From: an uncultured Prevotella sp.
Lineage (GTDB): Bacteria; Bacteroidota; Bacteroidia; Bacteroidales; Bacteroidaceae
DNA: 51,273 nucleotides
Direction: 5' to 3'
NCBI GenBank assembly: GCA_934120735.1
Contig: CAKOVA010000008.1
Span: 1-51,273, forward strand
Shown here: positions 19,393 to 27,536 of the stretch, one piece after another
How positions within the stretch are numbered: position 1 is the first letter of the stretch
Layout: the number at the start of each line of letters is the position of its first letter
Program-made: the position numbers and the translations under genes
Notes under the pieces: generated by a model
Databases searched by the model: none
What the model was told of the DNA's origin: nothing
The model's input: only the letters and a program-made list of their open reading frames with translations

Positions 19393-20010
19393 ATGACATG
19401 TCACAAGCGCTCACTATGCGCCTGCAAGAAATTATCAGCCAGCTTTCGCCTGTGGTGCGTTTGCTGGCTGGTCGTGCTGATGAGCGCATGCCCTTTGAAG
19501 GTTAAGGCGCAAGTCATTCGGATAGAGCTTTCTGGTGGTCTGCAATATTTCCCCGGCATGACGAAAAAGATAGGGTGGGACTACAATCTCGCAGGTAGGT
19601 GTATGGTGACAGACAACTGGTTTGCGGCTGCCCTGATACATGGTGGTTTCAGTAGGGGAACATACCCGGGCGTTTATGCCAACGAGACGACAAGCCTAAA
19701 GCACAATCGGGATGCTTTCTTCATGGGCGCAGGTGCGGGCTATCTACATCCTGTGACCGATCACCTACATGCCTATGCGCAGTTGTTGGGAGGCTGGGGA
19801 GCCATTGAAACGACGGGCAATCCGAAACAGAAAATAGTGACGGAGGCGGAAGGACACGAGTTTAAAGGCTTCTCTGCGGCCAGCGTGTTGGGTATAGAGT
19901 ATTACCTGCCGTCTTTTGGAATATGGGGTGCTGATGTCGTGATACATTATATTGACGGTCATGTCATGCCCTCCATCAACCTGAAGTATGGCATCAACTT
20001 CGATTTGTAG
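19393..20010 (+). CDS. Small outer membrane beta-barrel protein
   Basis: The product, 205 residues from the ATG at 19393, starts with a long Cys-rich signal region whose probable cleavage is after LKVKA. An earlier ATG at 19345 lies within the preceding gene and adds unlikely residues. After cleavage the sequence is barrel-like, with strands around VIRIELSGGLQYFPG, WFAAALIHGGFSRG, FFMGAGAGYLHPV and HAYAQLLGGWGAIE, and ends MPSINLKYGINFDL. It is related in style but not in obvious sequence to the barrel at 18183. The ATG is 10 bp after the lipoprotein stop, supporting cotranscription. Function is unknown. Confidence 0.72.
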   Translation: MTCHKRSLCACKKLSASFRLWCVCWLVVLMSACPLKVKAQVIRIELSGGLQYFPGMTKKIGWDYNLAGRCMVTDNWFAAALIHGGFSRGTYPGVYANETTSLKHNRDAFFMGAGAGYLHPVTDHLHAYAQLLGGWGAIETTGNPKQKIVTEAEGHEFKGFSAASVLGIEYYLPSFGIWGADVVIHYIDGHVMPSINLKYGINFDL

Positions 20011-20146
20011 CGATGCCATGGAGCACAACACGTTCACAATCATCTATTAAGTGCTTGTTTGTGTTCATCTTTTGGCATGCCTGCATCCTTAATTGATCTT
20101 ACGAAGAATATAAGGAATAGTCATCTTCGAATATAATAATTATAAT

Positions 20147-20181
20147 CCCCCTCTAAAAGTTTAGTCTGCTATTAGAGGGGG
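20147..20181. terminator. Hairpin between convergent genes
   Basis: A perfect 10-bp stem (CCCCCTCTAA at 20147-20156 with 20172-20181, loop 15 nt) lies between the ends of the barrel cluster and the ECF operon. The flanks are AT-rich but lack a clean T-run, so termination is probable rather than certain. Confidence 0.55.
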
Positions 20182-20191
20182 AATAACAACG

Positions 20192-21526
20192 TCATCTGTC
20201 AATACGAACTACCCTAAAACCAACATTGGCATATCCATTAGAACCATTCCGAACATCATCCGAGTATTCACTTCGGCAAACATCTCGACTTGAGTCCCAA
20301 CTACCACCTTTTACAATATAATCACCTTTGGTATTCGTTGTTGAAGTCCATTCCCAGCAATTTCCCCAAAAGTCTATGCCACCACAAGCTCCTGTCGTTT
20401 GAGTGTAGGCATCAACGGCAGTAAGTCCTTTCTCCACATAATCACAGTTCATGTAAACATCTTTTGGCATGTGACCCGCTGCAAGAATCCACTCTTCCTC
20501 TGTTGGCAAGCGATATTCGAACTTACTATCTTGTTCGCTCAACCACTGGCAATATGCTACAGCATCACCGTATGATACGTTTACAACAGGATATTTTCCT
20601 TGCCCTTGTGGATAAACAAACTCATTCTTAAAAGCTGCATATTCCATGTTTCTGACAGGTGCGTAACCAATGTAAGGATTGTTGCCTTTCCCTCCTCTAA
20701 GCACCATCCATTCATCGTTTGGATCGTCGTCCGTTCGAGGGTCTATCAACCTATAGAACTGTTGCTCCAAGCGGATGTCACGATTTTCTACCATCTCATC
20801 AACAATAGCTTGCATTTCATTTATAAGGTCTTGGTGAAGAGCCTCACGTTCCAGTTCACGCAATTTGGCTTTTTTGCGAGCTACAACCTTGTCATATCTG
20901 ATGCCCATTTGCTCCATCAAAGCAGCCTTGCTTCCTTCTGTAGGATTCTGCTGATAAACAACAAGGGCATCTTTGGTAGCTTGATTCAAGTTAGGTCTTT
21001 CGTCTTCTACGAAAGGAGCGTCTGGGTCGGCAAATTCCAACTCGCTCTCTACAAGGTCTGTAGGGGTGATAAATGACCCTGCCTCTACCATTTGATGAAC
21101 TCCGAAATAACTTGCTACTTGTCCATCCTTATAGATAGATAGTCGGTAGCCACCACTTAGGTCACAAGGAAATGTGACAATGTAATAGTCTGTGTTTGGG
21201 GCAAGAGTACTGCCTTTTGGTGCACTAAAAGTTATGATTGACTGTTTGTCTTCAGATAGGTTCCCTGCTATCTGATAACCGTCAACGCTTTCTAAAACGA
21301 TTTGGGTGATACCCGACATTTGGAAACGAAGGTGTATGCCACCTAACCCTTGCTTTACCAAACCCTCCAATGAAATAGTGGTACTTGCAGCCTGTTCCGT
21401 AGATACGGTTACCATATTTTCAGATGTGGGTTCTGACGCTTCTCCAAGGAGGTCTTGCGTTTCTGGAGAACAAGCAGAGAAAAACAATGTCAAAAGAAAA
21501 GCTGTGCTTAATGTTATTTTTTTCAT
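20192..21526 (-). CDS. Lipoprotein with C-terminal SUMF1 (formylglycine-generating-enzyme-like) domain
   Basis: The 444-residue product has a lipoprotein signal peptide ending FFSACS, with Cys19 as the likely lipid anchor. Residues about 35-160 are a beta-rich domain without a known match, and 180-275 are helical and charged. From about 290 to the end is a SUMF1 fold: YPVVNVSYGDAVAYCQWLSE, then YRLPTEEEWILAAG, DFWGNCWEWTST, YIVKGGSWDSSRDVCRSEY and NVGFRVVRID. The two Cys that bind copper in true formylglycine-generating enzymes are not both present, since only one Cys is seen in CRSEYSDD. The domain therefore more likely binds a partner than oxidises sulfatases. It is the last gene of the ECF-sigma operon, 43 bp after the Spy-like gene. 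Confidence 0.85.
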   Translation of the reverse strand: MKKITLSTAFLLTLFFSACSPETQDLLGEASEPTSENMVTVSTEQAASTTISLEGLVKQGLGGIHLRFQMSGITQIVLESVDGYQIAGNLSEDKQSIITFSAPKGSTLAPNTDYYIVTFPCDLSGGYRLSIYKDGQVASYFGVHQMVEAGSFITPTDLVESELEFADPDAPFVEDERPNLNQATKDALVVYQQNPTEGSKAALMEQMGIRYDKVVARKKAKLRELEREALHQDLINEMQAIVDEMVENRDIRLEQQFYRLIDPRTDDDPNDEWMVLRGGKGNNPYIGYAPVRNMEYAAFKNEFVYPQGQGKYPVVNVSYGDAVAYCQWLSEQDSKFEYRLPTEEEWILAAGHMPKDVYMNCDYVEKGLTAVDAYTQTTGACGGIDFWGNCWEWTSTTNTKGDYIVKGGSWDSSRDVCRSEYSDDVRNGSNGYANVGFRVVRIDR

Positions 21527-21569
21527 CGTCTAATATCTTTATTGTTATTTTTATTATTCGCAGGAAATA

Positions 21570-22052
21570 TTATCTTGCCTGTTTCATATTATTACGAACC
21601 CCTTTCCCTCGCTTTCCTCGTTTTGAAAGGCGACTCATCATCTTTCGCTCTTGCTCATACACCTTTTCTATCTGTGCTTGAGTAAGAAACCTAGAATACT
21701 CCTTGTAATACTTCTGTCGAATGTTGAGGATTTTCTCACTCATAGCAAAGCGTTGTTTGATACGTTCCTCTTTCTCTTGCTCGGACGAAGCTTGCTTGTT
21801 AGGACGCAGGCGAGGCCCTAATGCCCAAATCTCCTTTTGGTAATTTGTGTAAGTCTTGACAAACTTTTCGGTGACGGCATTATTGAAGGCCAACTCGTTG
21901 GCGATATGCTTCGCCTGTACTTCGGCAAGCTGCTCTCGTGAGATACGCTGCTTTTGATTAGGGCGCTGTGGAGTGTTCTGCTGTGCAAAGATTGTAGCGC
22001 AAGACACAATCATCATGATTGCGATAACGGATGTTCTGATAAGATTTTTCAT
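21570..22052 (-). CDS. Spy/CpxP-like periplasmic protein
   Basis: The 160-residue product has a signal peptide ending ATIFAQ followed by an all-helical, highly charged mature part. It has Gln/Arg-rich heptads, MSEKILNIRQKYYKEYSRFL, and an LTQAQIEKVYEQERKMMSRL segment resembling the LTxxQ motif of Spy/CpxP proteins. In Bacteroidota similar proteins are often encoded with ECF sigma factors and are thought to act as periplasmic stress sensors or chaperones. It lies 55 bp after the anti-sigma gene and 43 bp before the SUMF1 lipoprotein. The strongly basic tail (SKRGKRGKGVRNNMKQAR) is unusual. Confidence 0.72.
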   Translation of the reverse strand: MKNLIRTSVIAIMMIVSCATIFAQQNTPQRPNQKQRISREQLAEVQAKHIANELAFNNAVTEKFVKTYTNYQKEIWALGPRLRPNKQASSEQEKEERIKQRFAMSEKILNIRQKYYKEYSRFLTQAQIEKVYEQERKMMSRLSKRGKRGKGVRNNMKQAR

Positions 22053-22107
22053 AATTTCTCTATTTTTAAAACGTTATACTTTTGTTTAATGTTATTCTTT
22101 CTGATAT

Positions 22108-22479
22108 TTATTCGTTGATAAAGACATCATCTTGATAGATGTTTAGCAAGTAAGTCTGGTCATCGGAGGTGAGTTGGCTGAAAGCTTGGGCAACATCATT
22201 AAAAGATGTTTCATTTGACTTAGAAAAGTTCATACTGATGACAAGCAATAAGGCTATGGATGCGGCTGCGGTGATAACACTTCGCATCAAAAGGTGCAAC
22301 TTGGTAGATTTACGCCCAACTCGTTGCGTCTCTACTGTGACAGTTGTGCTATTATGCTTTTCTTGATTGTTATTCTTAACATCTTTCCAAATATCATCTT
22401 CGAGTTTGTCGAAAAATCCATCTGGGATAGTGTAAGGCATTCGCTTACCGACCTTGTCGAAATCAAAATCTTTGTTCAT
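22108..22479 (-). CDS. Putative single-pass anti-sigma factor
   Basis: The 123-residue product begins with a short cytosolic part (MPYTIPDGFFDKLEDDIWKD). A single membrane segment at about 66-82 (SVITAAASIALLLVISMNF) and a short outer tail with FNDVAQAFSQLTSDDQTYL follow. It starts 12 bp after the ECF sigma stop. The start YTIPDGFFDKLEDDIW is a recurring N-terminus of membrane proteins following ECF sigma factors in Bacteroidales. The assignment rests on position and topology; no zinc-binding anti-sigma motif is present. Confidence 0.65.
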   Translation of the reverse strand: MNKDFDFDKVGKRMPYTIPDGFFDKLEDDIWKDVKNNNQEKHNSTTVTVETQRVGRKSTKLHLLMRSVITAAASIALLLVISMNFSKSNETSFNDVAQAFSQLTSDDQTYLLNIYQDDVFINE

Positions 22480-22491
22480 CGTTGTCTTGTT

Positions 22492-23031
22492 TTAATCGTT
22501 CGAGTTCATGTATTTGATAATTTTCTCTTTGGCAATGTTAAAGTTCATCTTGACGGCAGGAACAGTGGAATTTGTTGCTTCTGCTATTTCTTTATAACTG
22601 AGTTCGTCATAGTAGCGAAGATTGAACGCTGCCTGTTGCTTGGTGGGTAACGAGAGAATAGCTTTTTGCAATTTCACAGCTTCCAAGTCAGTGTAATCCA
22701 CATAGTTGTCAGCCATGATGCGATTCGCTAGATTATCATCTTCCTGCAAAGAGACTTGGCCTTGTTTCCGCAAGTCAATCAACCGAAGTGCTTCATTGGT
22801 GGCTATTCGAAAAATCCAACCTCGGAAGGAGTTGCCATCCCTGAATTTGTCAAAGTAGCGAAAAATCCTGATAAAGGTTTCCTGCGAGGCATCTTGCGCA
22901 TCATCATGAGCAACAACCAATCGCCGAATATGCCAATAAATCGGTTGTTTGTACTTCTTCATCAAGAGCCGAAAGCCCATTTCTGATTTCTCCCGAATAG
23001 CCCAAATGATGTATTTGTCCTCTATTCTCAT
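22492..23031 (-). CDS. ECF-family RNA polymerase sigma factor
   Basis: The 179-residue protein has sigma region 2 (DAQDASQETFIRIFRYFDKF, then NSFRGWIFRIATNEALRLID) and region 4 (LPTKQQAAFNLRYYDELSYK followed by EIAEATNSTVPAVKMNFNIA). That is the standard layout of a short ECF sigma factor. Its ATG overlaps the stop of the upstream secreted winged-helix-like gene by four bases (ATGA), indicating coupled translation, and the anti-sigma gene follows 12 bp later. It probably directs an envelope-stress regulon including its own operon. No second copy of an ECF-type promoter could be defined within the window. Confidence 0.95.
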   Translation of the reverse strand: MRIEDKYIIWAIREKSEMGFRLLMKKYKQPIYWHIRRLVVAHDDAQDASQETFIRIFRYFDKFRDGNSFRGWIFRIATNEALRLIDLRKQGQVSLQEDDNLANRIMADNYVDYTDLEAVKLQKAILSLPTKQQAAFNLRYYDELSYKEIAEATNSTVPAVKMNFNIAKEKIIKYMNSND

Positions 23032-23396
23032 ACCATATAAAGTTTCCTTTTTCCATTGAATACCATTTTGATAGGATTGCTCTTGCTGATGGCAAAGGCA
23101 TCGAGTTCAGCCTCGGCTGTGGTCTTTGTCAAGCCAGTCATTTTGCCGTACTTGGAAATGCTAAGCGACTTGTTGCTCTTCAAGTAAGCCAAAGCCATGT
23201 TCAAGCGGTCTTTCTTGCTCAATCTGTTGTTGATACGAATTATTACTGCTGGACGATTCACTGCGGTCACCACAATAGGGTGATAGGGGTAAGGATGCAC
23301 ACGACTATAGCGTCTGTGTTGTGCGAAAGCTGTTGTTCCAACCAAAGCCATAATAGAGAAGAGTGTCACTTTCTTGATGTTCATCATTGTCTTCAT
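23028..23396 (-). CDS. Secreted protein with winged-helix-like C-terminal domain
   Basis: From the ATG at 23396 the product is 122 residues with a signal peptide (IKKVTLFSIMALVGTTAFAQ). A His/Tyr/Pro-rich linker (YSRVHPYPYHP) and a beta strand (VNRPAVIIRINNR) follow. A helical region from about residue 60 (KKDRLNMALAYLKSNKSLSI, SKYGKMTGLTKTTAEAELDA) then ends in a wing-like FNGKRKLYMV. That last part has the look of a winged helix-turn-helix, yet the protein should be exported. ATG codons at 23387 and 23384 are alternatives. An in-frame extension to 23489 has no signal-like features. Its stop overlaps the ECF sigma ATG, so it is the first gene of that operon. Confidence 0.7.
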   Translation of the reverse strand: MKTMMNIKKVTLFSIMALVGTTAFAQHRRYSRVHPYPYHPIVVTAVNRPAVIIRINNRLSKKDRLNMALAYLKSNKSLSISKYGKMTGLTKTTAEAELDAFAISKSNPIKMVFNGKRKLYMV

Positions 23397-23764
23397 AATC
23401 GTAATTTCTTTGATTTTTACTTGTATTGTTACTTTTTTGGAGATTCTACCTGTTGGTAACAGGATAACTTTCTCTTTGTGCATTGTCATTATTATTGAGC
23501 TCGTTTTTAGTGAATGCTACAACTATATGACCCATTGAAAATTGAAAAGTAAAAACAGAACCAAACTTTTTGTGAAAAAAACGATTGGGTTGAAATATTA
23601 TAAAGTATTCATTTTAAGGTGTTCAGCAGATTTTAGCATAATATTGTTTGAAAAGAGATGCTGTAAAGTGCATGTGAAACGGAAAATAACGTTAAACTGC
23701 GTTGCGGTCTTGCGTATTTGCCGTGAAAACATTATCTTTGCAACAGCTAAATAATATAGGTAGC
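23397..23764. other. Divergent gap between the ECF operon and the NIF3-family gene
   Basis: No gene is seen in this AT-rich 368-bp stretch. It holds the NIF3-side promoter at 23710-23740. A TAnnTTTG box for the ECF operon was not found, which fits control by an alternative sigma factor. Confidence 0.5.
23710..23740 (+). promoter_or_regulatory. Promoter of the NIF3-family gene
   Basis: TTG at 23710-23712 and TATCTTTG at 23733-23740 are separated by 20 bp, a good Bacteroidota promoter. The expected start near 23746 supports translation from the GTG at 23765. Confidence 0.6.
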
Positions 23765-24553
23765 GTGAAGATAAAAGAAGTGGTGAGTGCCCTTGAACGA
23801 TTCGCGCCTTTGCCCTTGCAAGCAGATTATGACAACGCTGGGTTGCAAGTTGGATTGACAGAGGCGGAACTATCAGGGGCTTTATTGTGTTTGGATGTGA
23901 CGGAGCAGGTTGTCGACGAGGCTGTTGCGCTGGGGTGTAATCTCATTGTGGCGCACCATCCGCTGATATTCCGCAGACTGTCGTGCATCTCCGATCAAAA
24001 CTATGTGCAGCGAACGGTTATCAAGGCCATCCGAAACAACGTGGCCATCGTGGCCATGCACACCAATCTGGACAGTGCCAAAGGCGGCGTTAACTACAAG
24101 ATTGCCGAGAAGATGGGGTTGCAGAACCTGTCGTTCATCGGCAAGACGCAGCTGGTTGATGGCGTGGAAGGTGGTGAAGGCGTTGTCGGATCCTTTGCAG
24201 AAGCAATGGCTGCCGATGACTTCATCATGATGCTCAAACGCGAATTTGACGTGGAGTGCGTACAGGCCAATCAGCTGTTGCGGCGGCCCATCAAAACCGT
24301 TGCAATGTGTGGAGGTTCGGGTTCGTTTCTCTTGAAAGACGCATTGCAGGCTGGTGCCGATGCCTTTGTGACGGGTGAAATGGGCTATCACGAGTTCTTC
24401 GACATGGAGCAGCGCATTCAGTTGGCCGTGATAGGTCATTATCAGAGTGAGCAGTACACGACCGAGCTATTGAAACAGATTATCGAGGAGCAGTGTCCCG
24501 AAGCTGAATGTCATCTGACTAAAATCAACACGAATCCAATCATCTACCTTTAA
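23765..24553 (+). CDS. NIF3-like dinuclear metal-centre protein
   Basis: The NIF3/DUF34 family (E. coli YbgI, often annotated GTP cyclohydrolase 1 type 2) is widespread, with a dinuclear metal site of uncertain function. The product, 262 residues from the GTG at 23765, shows DYDNAGLQVG, the paired-His metal motif VAHHPLIF, then MHTNLDSAKGGVN, and the C-terminal TGEMGYHEFFD plus AVIGHYQSE with further metal ligands. Length matches the short form, without the inserted PII-like domain. An in-frame ATG at 23702 lies upstream of the promoter, so it is not used. The zinc-ribbon coiled-coil gene follows 34 bp later, a pairing common in Bacteroidota. Confidence 0.92.
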   Translation: MKIKEVVSALERFAPLPLQADYDNAGLQVGLTEAELSGALLCLDVTEQVVDEAVALGCNLIVAHHPLIFRRLSCISDQNYVQRTVIKAIRNNVAIVAMHTNLDSAKGGVNYKIAEKMGLQNLSFIGKTQLVDGVEGGEGVVGSFAEAMAADDFIMMLKREFDVECVQANQLLRRPIKTVAMCGGSGSFLLKDALQAGADAFVTGEMGYHEFFDMEQRIQLAVIGHYQSEQYTTELLKQIIEEQCPEAECHLTKINTNPIIYL

Positions 24554-24587
24554 TAATGGGTTGAATCAATTAAAAATTAAATAAAAC

Positions 24588-25421
24588 ATGGCAAAGAAAG
24601 ATCCTACAGATTTATCAGTAGAAGAGAAGTTGAAGGCTCTCTATCAGTTGCAGAAAACCTTGTCAAGCATCGATGACAAGCGTGCATTGCGTGGCGAATT
24701 GCCACTTGAAGTCCAGGACTTGGAAGACGAAATCGCAGGTTTGAACACTCGTGTGGAGAAGATCAAGACTGACATCGATGATTTCAAGAAGGCAATAGCT
24801 CAGAAGAAAGCTGACATCACAAGTGCTGAATCAAGCGTAGAGCGTTATAAAAAGCAGCTTGACGAGGTAAAGAACAACCGCGAGTATGACACACTGACCA
24901 AGGAAATCGAGTTCCAAAGTCTTGAGATACAGCTTTGCAACAAGAAAATCAAAGAAGCCTTGATCAAGGTGGAGGAGAAAAATGCTGATTTGGCAGAAGC
25001 CGATGAACTGATTAAGGATCGTACGGCAGCCTTGAAGGAGAAGAAGGAAGAGCTTGATGACATCATGCAGGAAACGCGTGACGAAGAGGAAAAACTGAAA
25101 AACAAGGCCAGTGAACTCGAGGGCACAATAGAACCGCGTCTGCTCTCTAGTTTCAAACGTATCCGCAAAAACTCACGAAACGGACTGGGTATTGTCTATG
25201 TGCAGCGTGATGCTTGTGGTGGTTGCTTCAACAAGATTCCGCCTCAGCGACAGTTGGACATCAAGATGCACAAGAAGGTCATCGTGTGTGAGTATTGTGG
25301 TCGAATCATGATTGATCCCGAATTGGCCGGTGTGAAAGTAGAGAATAATGCAACGGAGGAGAAACCAAAGCGCAAGCGTTCCGTTCGTAAAACCGCGAAG
25401 AAAGACGAAGAAGCAAAATAA
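24588..25421 (+). CDS. Coiled-coil protein with C-terminal C4 zinc ribbon
   Basis: The 277-residue protein is mainly a long antiparallel coiled coil (about residues 10-190) rich in Lys/Glu. A C4 zinc ribbon follows with CGGC (near 208-211) and CEYCGR (near 232-237), then a Lys/Arg-rich tail. This is the zf-RING_7/CT398 family, whose members may bind RNA or sigma-54-related partners in other phyla. It is cytosolic, and the function in Bacteroidota is unknown. It is the second gene of an apparent pair with the NIF3-family gene and is followed by a strong terminator. Confidence 0.92.
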   Translation: MAKKDPTDLSVEEKLKALYQLQKTLSSIDDKRALRGELPLEVQDLEDEIAGLNTRVEKIKTDIDDFKKAIAQKKADITSAESSVERYKKQLDEVKNNREYDTLTKEIEFQSLEIQLCNKKIKEALIKVEEKNADLAEADELIKDRTAALKEKKEELDDIMQETRDEEEKLKNKASELEGTIEPRLLSSFKRIRKNSRNGLGIVYVQRDACGGCFNKIPPQRQLDIKMHKKVIVCEYCGRIMIDPELAGVKVENNATEEKPKRKRSVRKTAKKDEEAK

Positions 25422-25485
25422 ATTGCTTTAAAGAAACATCCAGAACAAGGGTGATGCCCCTTGGATATTCGGTGAATAAATGAAA

Positions 25486-25525
25486 TTAGCCAAAGTAAGA
25501 TTGTTGTCTTACTTTGGCTAAATTT
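25486..25525 (+). terminator. Intrinsic terminator after the zinc-ribbon gene
   Basis: A perfect 15-bp stem (TTAGCCAAAGTAAGA at 25486-25500 with 25507-25521), loop TTGTTG, is followed by ATTTT. Confidence 0.88.
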
Positions 25526-25651
25526 TAGTTACGGTTGGCATGTGTCATGAATGGAGATATGTTGCTTTATGATAATGGCGCATGCAACAAGTCTGTGTTT
25601 GGATTGTTTTTATGGGAGTTTTTGACATGCACATGGTGATTCCACTTGCCG

Positions 25652-27277
25652 TCATTCAGTCATGCGCTTGCTCTTGATACGGCTTTTGATGGAGCGTACG
25701 CTGCTGGGGCCAATGGCCAAAATGTCTCCCACCTCTTGCTCTGTCTTGCCCATGCGCTCGGTAGCAGTGAGATATAGGTACTGTTTGGGCGAGAGGCTAC
25801 AGTATGTTTGGTTCAGTTGTTCAACGTAGGGCATGTCGATGAGTTTAATGTATTCTAAGAAGTCAAGAAAATCTTGTCTGCTCCAATGTATGGTGTTTCG
25901 GTTGCAAAGCACGCTCTCGTATAGAATCTTTCCGTTGCTGAGCCTTTGTACCTCAGTATCTTTGAGCGTACTTACTTTCTTTTTCAGCTCGATTAGTTCT
26001 TTGTTGGTGATGTTCTGAGTGGCTTTCAGCTTGTGCAGCTGGTCGCTATACTCGTTGAGCAGCAGATGTTTTTGCAGCAGGTCTCGCCGGTCGCGTGCTT
26101 GTTTGTACTTGTGGTAGAGCACCATTGTTGCTACTGATAGCACCAATATGATGAGTAGACCGGTGGAGTATGTGCGATAAGTATCGATTTGTTTCTCGTG
26201 TTCTTCTCGCTCATATTTGTTCTGTATGTTGTAAATGTTGTTTTGGCTGCGTATGAGTTCTTGTCGCTCTTGAAAGGCGAGCAGCGTGTCGGCTATGCGC
26301 GTGGCTCCTTGATAGTCGCGCATGGTTTGTCTCAATGTGAAGAGGCTGTGCAGCACTTTCTCGTAGGTGTATACGTCTGTGGTGTCTGCGGCCTTGAGCA
26401 AGCAGTCGTGAGCGCGTTTCAGTTCGCCTCGTTGTATGTATAAATCGGCCAGTACTGCGTAGGTGTAGCTGCTGGGCCGCTCTCTCAAGGCTCGCTGTAT
26501 GTACTCTTCGGCCTTGGCTGAATCGTTGTTAAGATGATAGGCTTCGCTGATGTTTGAGAGTAGCACCGACTGGTTTTCGCGGCTCAGGTATGGGTAGTAG
26601 TTGAGGCTTTGGCGTAGGTATTCCAAGTTGCTGTCGGGTTTTTGTAATCCACTGTATGCGTTGGCAATGTAGGTGAGGCTATAGCCTATCCACTCTTTGT
26701 TGTTGAGCTTGCGTGCCATGTCGCCCGCTTTGCGAGCGTATTTGATGGCGGTGGTGTAGTTTTTGTTAATCAGGTTGATGTAGGAGATGGATGAATAGAC
26801 CTTGTGTTTCAGTGTGAGGTTTTTCGATTGCTTGACCAAGTTTTCTGCACGTTTGAGCAAAAGGATAGCTCGTCGGGTATTGCCACGGTAGAAAAAATGT
26901 ATCACGCCTTTGTAGTAGCATGCTCTTGCGAGCTGCTCTTGATCACCGTTCTGCTCGTAGTAGAAGATGGCGTAGTCGATGGAGTCGTTGTCCACGGGCA
27001 GTTGCTTGCGGAATAGGGTCTCTGTCTTGAGCAGTGTGTAGCGCGCCATGTCGCCGTGGCTGTCAAGGTGCTCGGTTGACATTTCACATAAAAAGGTGTA
27101 GGCTGCGTCAACGTTGCCTTGGGCGAGCAAGGTATCCACCCTGTCAAGACTGGCTTGATGGTCGGAGAAATGGTTGCATGCGGTCGTCAAGGCGATGGCT
27201 GTAGCGAGCATGGTCAAGATAAATATGAGATTGAGGGAACGGACGGTTAAATAGAGTTTGTGAAGCTCTTTACGCAT
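25652..27277 (-). CDS. TPR-transmembrane-HTH regulator next to the SusC/D operon
   Basis: From the ATG at 27277 the product is 541 residues. It has an N-terminal hydrophobic segment with lipobox-like LTTAC, several tetratricopeptide repeats (about 50-340), a membrane helix near 371-388, a coiled coil, and a C-terminal HTH of the sigma-4/LuxR type (ERMGKTEQEVGDILAIGPSS then VRSIKSRIKSK). This layout puts the repeats outside and the DNA-binding part in the cytosol, as in TPR-HTH regulators that sit beside nutrient-uptake loci in Bacteroidales. An ATG at 27313 is only eight bases from the -7 box at 27322-27329 and would be leaderless, so 27277 is preferred. It is divergent from susC, which it probably controls. 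Confidence 0.82.
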   Translation of the reverse strand: MRKELHKLYLTVRSLNLIFILTMLATAIALTTACNHFSDHQASLDRVDTLLAQGNVDAAYTFLCEMSTEHLDSHGDMARYTLLKTETLFRKQLPVDNDSIDYAIFYYEQNGDQEQLARACYYKGVIHFFYRGNTRRAILLLKRAENLVKQSKNLTLKHKVYSSISYINLINKNYTTAIKYARKAGDMARKLNNKEWIGYSLTYIANAYSGLQKPDSNLEYLRQSLNYYPYLSRENQSVLLSNISEAYHLNNDSAKAEEYIQRALRERPSSYTYAVLADLYIQRGELKRAHDCLLKAADTTDVYTYEKVLHSLFTLRQTMRDYQGATRIADTLLAFQERQELIRSQNNIYNIQNKYEREEHEKQIDTYRTYSTGLLIILVLSVATMVLYHKYKQARDRRDLLQKHLLLNEYSDQLHKLKATQNITNKELIELKKKVSTLKDTEVQRLSNGKILYESVLCNRNTIHWSRQDFLDFLEYIKLIDMPYVEQLNQTYCSLSPKQYLYLTATERMGKTEQEVGDILAIGPSSVRSIKSRIKSKRMTE

Positions 27278-27321
27278 GCGTGATATGATATGTTTTAGGA
27301 TTATAGACTTCATTTATGTCG

Positions 27322-27329
27322 CAAAGATA
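27322..27329 (-). promoter_or_regulatory. -7 box of the TPR-HTH regulator
   Basis: The minus strand reads TATCTTTG. A start near 27316 gives about 38 nt of leader to the ATG at 27277. Confidence 0.55.
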
Positions 27330-27493
27330 AGCTAAAATAATGAAATTGTGTGCAAAAAACGTCACGAAAGTAGCAATTTTGAAAGAAAGAAAGTGTTGTT
27401 TTGTAACTAAACATTAACAATTGTCCTTTTTTTTGTTGCAAAAACCAGATATATTTCTCTATGCGATGTTCTTCATAGTATCAATAAACATAC

Positions 27494-27514
27494 GGATGTT
27501 GCAGTGCAACATCC
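27494..27514. promoter_or_regulatory. 21-bp perfect dyad upstream of the susC promoter
   Basis: GGATGTTGCA and TGCAACATCC flank one central base at 27504. The dyad ends 23 bp before the -33 element, a position suited to an activator or repressor. It could also form an 8-bp hairpin with a five-base loop, but only a short T-run follows, so an operator is the better guess. Confidence 0.55.
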
Positions 27515-27536
27515 TTTATTTCAATGATTTTTTTAT

